Source of the DNA: Chitinophagales bacterium
Lineage (GTDB): Bacteria > Bacteroidota > Bacteroidia > Chitinophagales > BACL12
Length of the DNA stretch: 64,000 nt
Direction of reading: 5' to 3'
Assembly (NCBI GenBank): GCA_020636645.1
Contig: JACJXO010000001.1
Location: forward strand, 372,001-436,000
Shown: positions 40,820 through 48,316 of the stretch, piece by piece
How positions within the stretch are numbered: position 1 is the stretch's first letter
Layout of the letters: the number at the start of each line of letters is the position of its first letter
Notes under the pieces: generated by a model
Seen by the model: only the letters and a program-made list of their open reading frames with translations
Told to the model about the DNA's origin: nothing
Databases searched by the model: none
Made by a program: the position numbers and the translations under genes

Positions 40820-41797
40820 TTATTCCAGAATGACCTCGGTGGCACCATGTCCGAACCGCGGATTGTACTGGTTGGAATACGAAGTTACTGAAGGATATTC
40901 ATCCAGCAAGCGTTCGATCTCCTTCCTCAGAATGCCCTTTCCCAGGCCATGAATGACATAGACCTTATGGAGTTTGTGCCGGATGGCCCTCTCCACAAAA
41001 TTCCGGCAATGGTTCAGCTGCATCTGCAGGATCTCCTGCTTGTCCAGCAATTCCCATGCCTGATCCAGCTTTTCAGCATGTAGATCTATGAAGTCAGGCA
41101 TGGAAGCTTTCTCCAATACTTCATGTACCTGGGGTGTATCCTGTTCTTCCCAGTCGAAGTCATCGGCCGGAGTTTGGAATACCGGTTTTTCCATCTTCCC
41201 CGGCAGTGACTTCCAGAATGGCATCAGGAGTGCCCCATCATTGCCAAAGGCATAGACCGGACTGAAGAACTGTTTTGCTTTAAGTCTCACTTCACGCACC
41301 GCCTCATGAGCTGTTTGTTCTGAACTTTTCAATGGCCAGCAGGTGATGCGGAAAGCCGGCAGGTCATTCAGCTGGTCTGTGCGAAAATGGTGCAGATCAG
41401 TGTCGGCTCCGTCGGCCAGTTCCTTTCTGTAGCTGTAATACACACTGCCCTGCAGGAGAAATTCATAGTGGATGCGAAGGTCTGCATCTGTGCGATTGAT
41501 CAGCATCAGCAGGTATCTTTCTATCTCTCCGGCTGCATTTCGTTCCGGCTGGAAATACATGGACAGGCCGTCGGGCATACCGTCTCTGCCTGTGATCTTT
41601 TTTTTCTTTGTCTGTGACTTTTCATGCTTCCTATCCATATGCATCAACCATACAGGTTGGAGTGCGGTGATGTGCACCTTCCGGTATTCGCCGTTCACAT
41701 CCACCTGAACAAAAAAGCGATCGAGGTAACGCCGCAGGATCCCCGTCTCGCCGGTGGTGAGAATGCATACTTCTTCGCCTTCCTGTATCTTCGCCAT
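40820..41797 (-). CDS. DUF2027/Smr-domain protein
   Basis: A 325-residue protein from ATG 41797 (the upstream extension is antisense to the methyltransferase and is rejected). N-terminal SH3-like part (EEVCILTTGETGILRRYL, about 7-24), a Lys-rich linker (TKKKKITGRDG, containing an A8 run), a beta-rich middle domain typical of DUF2027, and a C-terminal Smr domain with DLHAEKLD (about 251) and VIHGLGKGILRKEI (about 285-298). Smr domains are nucleases acting on branched DNA or stalled-ribosome mRNA; this Bacteroidota form is uncharacterised. Divergent from the methyltransferase by 18 nt. Confidence 0.9.
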   Translation of the reverse strand: MAKIQEGEEVCILTTGETGILRRYLDRFFVQVDVNGEYRKVHITALQPVWLMHMDRKHEKSQTKKKKITGRDGMPDGLSMYFQPERNAAGEIERYLLMLINRTDADLRIHYEFLLQGSVYYSYRKELADGADTDLHHFRTDQLNDLPAFRITCWPLKSSEQTAHEAVREVRLKAKQFFSPVYAFGNDGALLMPFWKSLPGKMEKPVFQTPADDFDWEEQDTPQVHEVLEKASMPDFIDLHAEKLDQAWELLDKQEILQMQLNHCRNFVERAIRHKLHKVYVIHGLGKGILRKEIERLLDEYPSVTSYSNQYNPRFGHGATEVILE

Positions 41798-41815
41798 GGT
41801 CTGCAAAATTAACCA

Positions 41816-42472
41816 ATGAAGAAAACGCTGAAGTGGAACCTGGCCCAGAAGGCGGAACTTGCCTGGTGGCAGCGCTATCTGAAGAACAAGGAAGTGGGTG
41901 CTTACCATGACTGGAAGCGGGGATACTGGCAGGATCTGCTGGCGAAGATCTCTGATGCCTGTGAGGTGGCGGATGGGATGGAAGTGCTGGATGCCGGTTG
42001 TGGTCCTGCAGGCATCTTCATGGCGCTGTCCAACTGTTCTGTTGACGCCATGGATCCTTTACTGGATCAGTATGCCGATGAACTGGATCATTTCAACAAG
42101 GCAGATCATCCCAATGTGCGGTTCTTTCACAGTCCGCTGGAAATGTATGAGCCCGACAGGCAGTATGATATCGTGTTCTGCATGAATGCCATCAACCATG
42201 TGAGTGATATTCGGCTCAGCTACGACAGGCTGGTCAGCTGGGTAAAGCCGGGGGGCAAGCTGATAGTGAGCATTGATGCGCACAACCACTCATTCTTCAA
42301 ACACCTGTTCAGGCTGATACCCGGAGATATTCTCCATCCACATCAATTCGACCTGAAAGAGTATGGTTATTTTCTGTCGGATCGTGGAATGATCTTAGTG
42401 AAATCTCTTCGACTGAAGCATGAGTTCTTCTTTGACCACTTTGTACAGGTAGCAGTTCGTGATCAGAAGTAA
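41816..42472 (+). CDS. Class I SAM-dependent methyltransferase
   Basis: A 218-residue methyltransferase. The glycine-rich SAM-binding motif is VLDAGCGPAGIFMAL (about 57-71), the acidic residue of motif II is in AMDPLLDQYADEL, and YDIVFCMNAINHV (about 118-130) is motif IV. WVKPGGKLIVSIDAHNH (about 142-158) is the usual motif VI strand. The substrate cannot be assigned; the sequence resembles the broad Methyltransf_11/25 group. It overlaps the convergent DUF2279 gene by 10 nt, and its promoter must lie in the 18-nt divergent gap or inside the Smr gene. Confidence 0.9.
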   Translation: MKKTLKWNLAQKAELAWWQRYLKNKEVGAYHDWKRGYWQDLLAKISDACEVADGMEVLDAGCGPAGIFMALSNCSVDAMDPLLDQYADELDHFNKADHPNVRFFHSPLEMYEPDRQYDIVFCMNAINHVSDIRLSYDRLVSWVKPGGKLIVSIDAHNHSFFKHLFRLIPGDILHPHQFDLKEYGYFLSDRGMILVKSLRLKHEFFFDHFVQVAVRDQK

Positions 42473-43509
42473 AGCGGATAGAAATTCACCCTGCCATCGC
42501 CGTTGAACTCAATGGCAGGAGCAGGGATCTTGACGATGCTCAGGATCTCGAACATCATATCCCAGAAGGGGCTGTTGGTCTCTATTGCGGTCAGGTCAAC
42601 ATCCAGTGAGAGGTAGTATTGGCGGTATCGTGGTATCTGCGGATAACTGGTCAAATGAGCAGGATCGCATTCTTCAGGTTTCACGAGGGGATCATCGCAC
42701 CAGGCATTTTCAAAGCCACCGAACAATCCATCGGCTCCATATCCTGCACTGATCATCAGCCAGTGAGGCCACCAGGTATCTTCAGATAAAAAATGTGTGG
42801 GATTGACAGATAGCCAGAGGTTGAGCCCGTTATAATCCTTCAGCACACGCTCGGGTCCGCTGGTTCCGTACAAGGCAACTGCCCGATCCTGCACTGCCTG
42901 GTCATAGCCACTGTAGTTGACAAAATGAGAAGAGAACTTGACCCGGATGCGTTGTTCATCCCATAAAAAATATTGCCCGGTAGCCAGCGCCGCTCCAGCA
43001 GTATTCGCTGCAAAATCGCCGGGAGAGAAACCCCATTTTTCAGAGAAGCCATCAAACATCTCAATGGTCAGCTGCAACGCAGACGCAGTAGCAAATCCGG
43101 CCCAGTATGCTTTCCTGTCTTCCATTCCGGTCCATCTGTAGAGACCGGTTGTGAGGTTGGTCTCAAAGAACGCCGTATAGAAATGACCCGCTTTGTCCTG
43201 TTGCAGCCACTCAGCATTGTCATTGAAAAAGTGGAATGGTTCGGTTGGATAATCTTTATACCAGTACTGGTACAATGCAAGAACAGCTCCTGTGTACAAC
43301 ACTCCCTCTGTACCCAGCACGAGACCCAGACGACCTTTATTGAATTCTTCTGAAGTGGTCAGAAAATCACGAAGCGGAGGTGGGTTCTCTGTTTGTGCAG
43401 TGATGGTTGAATGAAAAGAGAAAAGTAGAAATAAAAACAGGATTGACCGCACATGCGCAAAGGCCCTGCGAAAAGAAAGACTTCTCTGTTTGTACGTGCA
43501 AATCTGCAT
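42463..43509 (-). CDS. DUF2279-like exported protein
   Basis: A 348-residue protein from ATG 43509 with an N-terminal hydrophobic export segment (about 21-38). The body shows the DUF2279/YfiM pattern: WLQQDKAGHFYTAFF (about 101-115), YWAGFATASALQLTIEMFDGFSEKWGFSPGDFAANTAGA in the middle (positions about 137-175), and short membrane-like stretches. The C-terminal half has strands ending in NFYPLYF, like an outer-membrane or lipoprotein domain. Function unknown. It overlaps the methyltransferase end by 10 nt and follows the mutase gene by 22 nt on the same strand. Confidence 0.8.
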   Translation of the reverse strand: MQICTYKQRSLSFRRAFAHVRSILFLFLLFSFHSTITAQTENPPPLRDFLTTSEEFNKGRLGLVLGTEGVLYTGAVLALYQYWYKDYPTEPFHFFNDNAEWLQQDKAGHFYTAFFETNLTTGLYRWTGMEDRKAYWAGFATASALQLTIEMFDGFSEKWGFSPGDFAANTAGAALATGQYFLWDEQRIRVKFSSHFVNYSGYDQAVQDRAVALYGTSGPERVLKDYNGLNLWLSVNPTHFLSEDTWWPHWLMISAGYGADGLFGGFENAWCDDPLVKPEECDPAHLTSYPQIPRYRQYYLSLDVDLTAIETNSPFWDMMFEILSIVKIPAPAIEFNGDGRVNFYPLYF

Positions 43510-43531
43510 TGGATCGGGGCCTTCGCAGTAA

Positions 43532-44932
43532 TTAGCCAAGCAGGGTTTTCTTCGCTGCTTCCAGGATGGCATCTGTAGCAGCACGGTCAGGTGCTTCGGC
43601 ATACACACGAAGCAATGGTTCTGTGCCGGAAGCCCGGATCATTACCCAGCTGTGATCATCCAGGTGGAATTTGTATCCGTCAATATCTTCTACCCGCTGT
43701 ACCTGGTATTGTCCGAATGACTGGTATGCACCGGCTGCACATTTTTCCATGATGCTGTTCTTGAGCGCATCAGTCAGGTGGAGGTCATTCCTGTCAAAAC
43801 AGAAGGAACCTGTGATGGCATACACTTCTTCGATCAGCTGGTTGAGGTTCTTTCCTGTTTGTGCCATGAATTCCATGAGAAGGAGGCCGCACCAGATCCC
43901 ATCCCTTTCAGGCACATGACCTTTCACGGCGATACCACCGCTTTCTTCACCACCCAGCAGTACATCATCTGTAACCATTTTTCCGCAGATGTATTTGAAT
44001 CCGATCTTCGTCACCTCGTACTCCAGACCGTAGTGTTCGCAGAGGCGTTTCACCTTATCGCTGACACTGAAGGCAATGACCACTTTGCCCGTGTAACCTT
44101 TGTAATGATGGAGGTAGTGTATCAGCAGCAGGATGATATGGTGACTGTCCACAAAATTTCCCTGTTCATCATACATGCCGATGCGGTCTGCATCTCCGTC
44201 ATTGGCAAGACCTGCCTGGATACTGTTGTCACCTTTTATGAGTTCACTGAGTTCGGTCAGGTTGCGGTGGATGGGTTCAGGAGCCTGCCCGTGGAAACCG
44301 GGATTATCATCCACATGCAGCGGAACGATATTGCTGAGCAGGCGTAATGCGATGCGCTGACCGGCGCCATACATGGCATCATAGCCCAGGCGTATGCCTG
44401 AGTTGTTGATGAGATCCATATCAAAGGAGGCCAGTACATGCTGGTAGTACATTTCTTCCAGGTCAACCCATTCCAGCAATCCCTGAGCTGCCCAGGTATC
44501 CAGATCTGTTTCTGGTATTTCTGTTACTTCCGGGATGTGTGATTCCACCCAGGAGATCTCTTCGGGAATGGTTGGTCCGCCGTATCCGCTTTTGAGTTTG
44601 AAACCATTGTAGGCAGGCGGGTTGTGGCTGGCAGTAATGACCACTCCGGCAAATGCACCTAGTTTATTAGCGCCGAGGCTGACCATTGGCGTGCTGACAT
44701 AACCTTTTGCTATATACACTTTTACTCCGGCAGCACACAACACTTTGGCCGTTACTTCTGCGAACATCTCACCGGCAAAACGGCAATCATGACCTATTAC
44801 CACAGCCGGACCTTCTGACCTTGCTTTTGCCCATTCTGCAGTAGCTGCTGCCACCCGGGCCACATTGTCATTCGTGAATTCGCGGGCGATGATGGCCCTC
44901 CAGCCGTCTGTTCCAAATTTGATCTGTACCAT
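43532..44932 (-). CDS. Phosphoglucomutase/phosphomannomutase family protein
   Basis: Alpha-D-phosphohexomutase that moves phosphate between C1 and C6 of hexose phosphates. The 466 residues start MVQIKFGTDGWRAIIA (ATG 44932; an upstream extension lies across a terminator and is rejected). The active-site serine loop is VITASHNPPAYNG (about 93-105), the Mg2+ loop NDGDADRIG (about 241-249), the sugar loop GGEESGG (about 326-332), and the phosphate loop RASGTEPLLR near the C-terminus. Glucose or mannose preference is not decidable. It would supply sugar 1-phosphates, for example to the glycosyltransferases elsewhere in this window. Confidence 0.95.
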   Translation of the reverse strand: MVQIKFGTDGWRAIIAREFTNDNVARVAAATAEWAKARSEGPAVVIGHDCRFAGEMFAEVTAKVLCAAGVKVYIAKGYVSTPMVSLGANKLGAFAGVVITASHNPPAYNGFKLKSGYGGPTIPEEISWVESHIPEVTEIPETDLDTWAAQGLLEWVDLEEMYYQHVLASFDMDLINNSGIRLGYDAMYGAGQRIALRLLSNIVPLHVDDNPGFHGQAPEPIHRNLTELSELIKGDNSIQAGLANDGDADRIGMYDEQGNFVDSHHIILLLIHYLHHYKGYTGKVVIAFSVSDKVKRLCEHYGLEYEVTKIGFKYICGKMVTDDVLLGGEESGGIAVKGHVPERDGIWCGLLLMEFMAQTGKNLNQLIEEVYAITGSFCFDRNDLHLTDALKNSIMEKCAAGAYQSFGQYQVQRVEDIDGYKFHLDDHSWVMIRASGTEPLLRVYAEAPDRAATDAILEAAKKTLLG

Positions 44933-44956
44933 CTGCAAGATTTGCCACAATGTTAC

Positions 44957-44994
44957 AAAAAAAGAGGCCTCCTGCACAGCAGTACAGGAGGCCT
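44957..44994 (-). terminator. Intrinsic terminator after the alpha/beta-hydrolase-like gene
   Basis: A perfect 10-bp stem (44965-44974 with 44985-44994) with a 10-nt loop, then T7 on the minus strand (44963-44957). It lies 30 nt after the stop at 45025 and 25 nt before the mutase ATG. Confidence 0.85.
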
Positions 44995-45024
44995 TCATGT
45001 ATCATTGAAATGCACTTAACAATA

Positions 45025-45891
45025 TCAGTCGAGACCGTCCAGGAATGACTTGACCTGCTTGTAGTACTCGTCTTTGTTGGATTCGAAATTCATATCGTTG
45101 TTCACGCCAGGAACGGTGTACACGGTAGTGACCTTTTTGTGGTAGTTGGCAAGTGCCGCAACATCGGCAGCTTTGATCAGATCGCCGTTTGCACCACATA
45201 TGAGCATGATACCACGCAGGTGATCGCCTTTCACAGGCAGTGCATTACCCGGTTCGATCATGGCCTTGTCATATGCCAGAGGCATGAAGATCTTCTGACC
45301 GGTCATTTCCTTGTAGGTCTTTTCGATAGATTCCAGCGTGATGTATGGTGCATCTGCGATGACACTGTAAGTCTTGATATTGCTGGCTCCTACGCCAAGG
45401 GCAAGTCCGCCGCCTATGCCATAACCATAGATGCTGCAGGTCATGACCGTATGGTATTTCTTGACATAGTCAACCATGGCATTCAGGTCAGTAGCAAACT
45501 GAGCATAGATATAGAATTTAGGGCTTACATTGAAGGCATCGCTTTGCCCGTAGCCACGGTAATCAAACATGAACACGTGGTATCCCATACCGAGGAAGAT
45601 ACCGGCATTTTCCAGGGCATAAGACATGTTGCCCTGGCCGTTGTGGGCAATGATCATAGCCTTGCGTGAAGTCTTATCATTGGGAATCAGGTGCCAGCCA
45701 AAAAGCATGAGGTTGGTATTGTCCTCTTTCTTATCGGGTGTTTCTACATGGATCTCTTCAAATGTGAGGCCATAGTCAGCTGGTGAAATAGGGTAATCGG
45801 CTTCAGCATTCAGTCCGATATTCTGCTGTGCAAATACCGAGGTTCCGGTAACAAAGAGGAGAGCCAGTGTGGCCAGAAGCATTTTTTTCAT
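45025..45891 (-). CDS. Exported alpha/beta-hydrolase-fold protein lacking catalytic Ser and His
   Basis: A 288-residue protein with a signal peptide (about 1-21) and a clear alpha/beta-hydrolase fold: AMIIAHNGQGNMSYALE, the FMFDYRGYGQSD strand-turn (about 107-118) and the nucleophile-elbow strand. At the elbow, where GxSxGG is expected, the sequence is GYGIGGG, so the nucleophile Ser is Gly158. Near the C-terminus the usual GAGH of the catalytic His reads GVNND, so His is also missing. The fold is otherwise well preserved. Likely a non-enzymatic homologue; role unknown. Monocistronic, ending at a perfect hairpin. Confidence 0.85.
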   Translation of the reverse strand: MKKMLLATLALLFVTGTSVFAQQNIGLNAEADYPISPADYGLTFEEIHVETPDKKEDNTNLMLFGWHLIPNDKTSRKAMIIAHNGQGNMSYALENAGIFLGMGYHVFMFDYRGYGQSDAFNVSPKFYIYAQFATDLNAMVDYVKKYHTVMTCSIYGYGIGGGLALGVGASNIKTYSVIADAPYITLESIEKTYKEMTGQKIFMPLAYDKAMIEPGNALPVKGDHLRGIMLICGANGDLIKAADVAALANYHKKVTTVYTVPGVNNDMNFESNKDEYYKQVKSFLDGLD

Positions 45892-46024
45892 TGGTGGTCA
45901 GAAATTTTGAAGGGTGTTTACAATTTGATCTCAGAATCCGGCTGGTAGTTACAATTTTTGTGCCCTAAAGGTAAAATTTTGACCGGACATGAAATTTTCT
46001 TCCGGTCAGAGGTTTGTCATACAG

Positions 46025-46678
46025 ATGTCGGCAATAGATACATACAGGCACAAAGGCATGCGCAGTCAGTTGGTGGAATTACTGCGCAGCAAGGGCATTT
46101 CTGATGAGCGGGTGCTGCATGCCATTGAGCAGGTTCCACGTCACGTTTTTTTTGATAAAGCCTTTATTGAGCATGCCTATGAAGACAAAGCTTTCCAGAT
46201 CGGGTCAGGTCAGACCATCAGCCAACCCTATACGGTAGCCTATCAGAGCCAGGCTCTGCAGGCTACTCCGGGCATGAAAGTGCTGGAAATAGGCACTGGT
46301 TCGGGGTATCAGGCGGCTGTGCTGGCAGAGATGGGGCTCAAGGTATTCAGTATTGAAAGGCACCGGCCGTTGTATGAGAAATCACGAAAAATGCTGGACA
46401 GTCTGGGGTACAGGCAGATCAAGACCACTTTTGGCGACGGCTATGCCGGATGGCCCGTTTTCGCTCCGTTTGACCGGGTCATTGTAACCGCTGCTGCCCC
46501 GGAAATTCCACCAGCTCTGGTAGAACAGATGAAACCCGGCGGCCGACTGGTGATACCCCTGGGGCAGGAAGAAGATCAGGTCATGGTCATTCTTACTCGT
46601 CAGGCAGACGGATCAGTGGTCAGGGAAGACGGTGAGCTGTTCCGGTTTGTACCTATGCTTCCCGGGAAGGTATTCTGA
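46025..46678 (+). CDS. pcm: Protein-L-isoaspartate O-methyltransferase
   Basis: Methylates isoaspartyl residues in damaged proteins so that they can revert to aspartate. The 217 residues start MSAIDTYRHKGMRSQLVE (ATG 46025; 12 more upstream codons are open but include a hairpin). Family motifs: VPRHVFF (about 36-42), the DKAFQIGSGQTISQPYTVAYQ substrate segment (about 52-72), SAM motif VLEIGTGSGYQAAVLA (about 85-100), and VTAAAPEIPPALVEQMKPGGRLV, in which the Pro-Gly turn is motif III. A 7-bp inverted repeat (45981-45987 with 46001-46007) lies just upstream. Confidence 0.95.
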   Translation: MSAIDTYRHKGMRSQLVELLRSKGISDERVLHAIEQVPRHVFFDKAFIEHAYEDKAFQIGSGQTISQPYTVAYQSQALQATPGMKVLEIGTGSGYQAAVLAEMGLKVFSIERHRPLYEKSRKMLDSLGYRQIKTTFGDGYAGWPVFAPFDRVIVTAAAPEIPPALVEQMKPGGRLVIPLGQEEDQVMVILTRQADGSVVREDGELFRFVPMLPGKVF

Positions 46679-46729
46679 GCGGCTTGCAACGAAAATCTTT
46701 CCTAAACCCTCTAACATTCCGAATAGTGT

Positions 46730-46737
46730 TAACTTTG
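46730..46737 (+). promoter_or_regulatory. Probable -7 element of the lipoprotein gene promoter
   Basis: TAACTTTG matches TAnnTTTG. It ends 21 nt before the ATG at 46759 and lies past the pcm stop. No TTG sits at the ideal -33 distance, so support is partial. Confidence 0.4.
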
Positions 46738-46758
46738 CGCATTCAATCAGCGACCAGT

Positions 46759-47358
46759 ATGAAAAAGACCCGCCAGATCCTTGTAAGTACCACGATCATA
46801 GGCATGACCCTGCTCTTTAGCAGTTGTTTCAAAAAAGGTGAAGACGACCCTTTCTTTTCGTTTCATTCACGTGATGCCCGCCTGGCTCAGAACTGGATGA
46901 TGGAAAGTATGCAGGGTACAGTGGTGAACACCATTGACGGACAGACCATAACAACCTACTATGACTTCGATGGCACCAACATCTTTATTAATACTGATGG
47001 TGCAACTGAAAGCTATGGTTATGCTTACGCCATCAAGGTGAAGGACAATGGTGAGGTTTCATCAACCGAAACCCGTACAGACCCGGCAAACGCCAACGAT
47101 GTACTGCAAACCAGCACTAAGAACTCCTACTGGTTCTGGTCAAACGATGCTCAGAACAAGACTACTGTAAACATGGACCTGACAGGGTTACTGGAACCTT
47201 ATTTGTCATATGATATACCACGCCTCGCATGGAGCGACATGACCTGGACCGTGAATTTTTCTGATAACTACCAGCAGAATGAAGACACAGTGACCATTTC
47301 TACTTCTACCTCAGTGAATTTTACCATCAACTGGGTGTATGACAACGGCAGGAATTAA
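46759..47358 (+). CDS. Lipoprotein of unknown function, lipocalin-like
   Basis: A 199-residue lipoprotein from ATG 46759: signal peptide with lipobox LFSSC (Cys24 by this start), then a beta-rich domain beginning DARLAQNWMMESMQG, the W-x-x-x-x-x-x-G strand opening seen in many Bacteroidota lipocalin-like lipoproteins. Repeated strands follow (TTYYDFDGTNIFINTDG, TKNSYWFWSNDAQNKTTV) and a C-terminal FTINWVY. No ligand can be assigned. An intrinsic terminator for it lies inside the 3' end of the convergent smpB. Confidence 0.75.
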   Translation: MKKTRQILVSTTIIGMTLLFSSCFKKGEDDPFFSFHSRDARLAQNWMMESMQGTVVNTIDGQTITTYYDFDGTNIFINTDGATESYGYAYAIKVKDNGEVSSTETRTDPANANDVLQTSTKNSYWFWSNDAQNKTTVNMDLTGLLEPYLSYDIPRLAWSDMTWTVNFSDNYQQNEDTVTISTSTSVNFTINWVYDNGRN

Positions 47359-47367
47359 GTAAACTGA

Positions 47368-47826
47368 TCAACGAAATTTGGAGAGGGACCTGTCAAGGTC
47401 CCTTTTTTCGTCTTTGGCTTTGATGCTATGCCGTTTGTCGTGGCTCTTCTTACCACGAGCCAGAGCAATTTCCATTTTGGCAAAGCCCCGGTCAGACATG
47501 AACACCCTCAGTGGAATGATGGTATAACCTCGTTCTTTCACCTTTGATAAAAGTTTGCGTAATTCTCTTTTTTCCAGCAGCAATTTGCGCATGCGCAGTG
47601 GCTCATGCTGCCAGTTGGTGGCCATATCATATTCAGCGATATGCATATTCCTGACCCACAGCTCATCGTCTTTGAACAGACAGTAAGCTTCATTGATACT
47701 GGCCTTCCCTTCCCTTACAGATTTGATCTCACTTCCACGTAAAGCCAAACCGGCAGTAAACCGGTCAATGAGTTCAAAATCAAATCCGGCCCGCTTGTTT
47801 CTGATATTCAGTTGCTGGGGTTTCAT
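47368..47826 (-). CDS. smpB: SsrA-binding protein SmpB
   Basis: Partner of tmRNA in ribosome rescue; it replaces the anticodon arm on stalled ribosomes. The 152 residues contain IRNKRAGFDFELIDRFTAGLALRGSEIKSVREGKASI-type sequence at the N-terminus (about 7-43), with NMHIAEYDMATNWQHEP and RKLLLEKREL following. The C-terminal basic tail (KKSHDKRHSIKAKDEKRDLDRSLSKFR) occupies the last 27 residues. No tmRNA gene is in the window. It overlaps the upstream thioesterase gene by 4 nt, so it is translated from that transcript. Confidence 0.97.
   Translation of the reverse strand: MKPQQLNIRNKRAGFDFELIDRFTAGLALRGSEIKSVREGKASINEAYCLFKDDELWVRNMHIAEYDMATNWQHEPLRMRKLLLEKRELRKLLSKVKERGYTIIPLRVFMSDRGFAKMEIALARGKKSHDKRHSIKAKDEKRDLDRSLSKFR
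47384..47408 (+). terminator. Intrinsic terminator of the lipoprotein gene, inside smpB
   Basis: A perfect 8-bp stem (47384-47391 with 47396-47403, loop GTCA) followed by T5-6 on the plus strand. It lies within the last codons of the convergent smpB gene, 26 nt past the lipoprotein stop. Confidence 0.8.
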
Positions 47827-48224
47827 ACTTCTGTGCCTAAGGAGCCAAACAATCGCTCCACCTTTTCTTTCTTCAATATTTTCTGCCCAGTGCGGCCTGT
47901 GGCAATAAGGCGCTCTTCTACATGGGCCTCAAAAGAGCAGATCACCTCGTGACCAAGCACTGATTCAAGTTTAGCTGTGAAGATCACCTCCATGCCCACC
48001 AATGCCGGCGAATGGTGACGCACCTCTACGAAAGTGCCAATTCCTTCTTCATCAACTTCTTTCATCTCCAGCACAAACAATCGGGTGCTCCATTCAGCAT
48101 CACGGGCCAGACTGAAGGTAGAGTAAACCGGATGCACCGTTCCTGAGGGGAATTCAGCGATCTCCGTGTCTTCCACGATCTTACTGTACTGCCTGATATC
48201 TCCTCTTACAAAGGGATTTTTCAC
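47823..48224 (-). CDS. Thioesterase, FlK/hotdog family
   Basis: A 133-residue hotdog-fold protein related to fluoroacetyl-CoA thioesterase (FlK-type). Features are TVHPVYSTFSLARDAEW (about 38-54), the GIGTFVEVRHHSPALVGMEV strand-helix block (about 72-91, with the HHSPAL segment) and IATGRTGQKIL near the C-terminus. The start is GTG 48224: no ATG is available, a TTG further upstream lies in the promoter, and the -7 element ends 5 nt before the GTG. It precedes smpB with 4-nt overlap. The physiological thioester is unknown. Confidence 0.8.
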   Translation of the reverse strand: MKNPFVRGDIRQYSKIVEDTEIAEFPSGTVHPVYSTFSLARDAEWSTRLFVLEMKEVDEEGIGTFVEVRHHSPALVGMEVIFTAKLESVLGHEVICSFEAHVEERLIATGRTGQKILKKEKVERLFGSLGTEV

Positions 48225-48228
48225 AGCG

Positions 48229-48257
48229 CAAAGGTAAGGAAGCAGCGCAAGCTGCAA
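48229..48257 (-). promoter_or_regulatory. Promoter of the thioesterase-smpB operon (leaderless type)
   Basis: Minus strand TTG (48257-48255), 18 nt, TACCTTTG (48236-48229). The -7 element ends 5 nt before the GTG start codon at 48224, so transcription should begin at the start codon itself. Confidence 0.6.
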
Positions 48258-48258
48258 T

Positions 48259-48272
48259 TTAGAGCTATCTAA
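48259..48272. promoter_or_regulatory. Inverted repeat between the two promoters (operator candidate)
   Basis: TTAGA-gcta-TCTAA, a perfect 5-bp inverted repeat, sits between the -33 boxes of the divergent thioesterase and metal-transport promoters. DtxR-family regulators bind A/T-rich inverted repeats at such places, but the match to a known MntR or TroR box is not convincing. Confidence 0.3.
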
Positions 48273-48281
48273 TCTTTTATT

Positions 48282-48312
48282 TTTGGCATTCTAAATACAA
48301 AATGTAATTTTG
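48282..48312 (+). promoter_or_regulatory. Promoter of the metal ABC-transport operon (leaderless type)
   Basis: TTTG (48282-48285), 19 nt, TAATTTTG (48305-48312): an exact consensus match. The -7 element ends 4 nt before the ATG at 48317, so the mRNA should start at or very near the initiation codon. Confidence 0.65.
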
Positions 48313-48316
48313 CTTC

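Noticed and set aside
41598..41605. A8 run in the Smr-domain gene as a programmed frameshift
   Set aside because: It encodes a Lys-rich linker, and there is no domain boundary or short-form logic comparable to dnaX; treated as ordinary low complexity.
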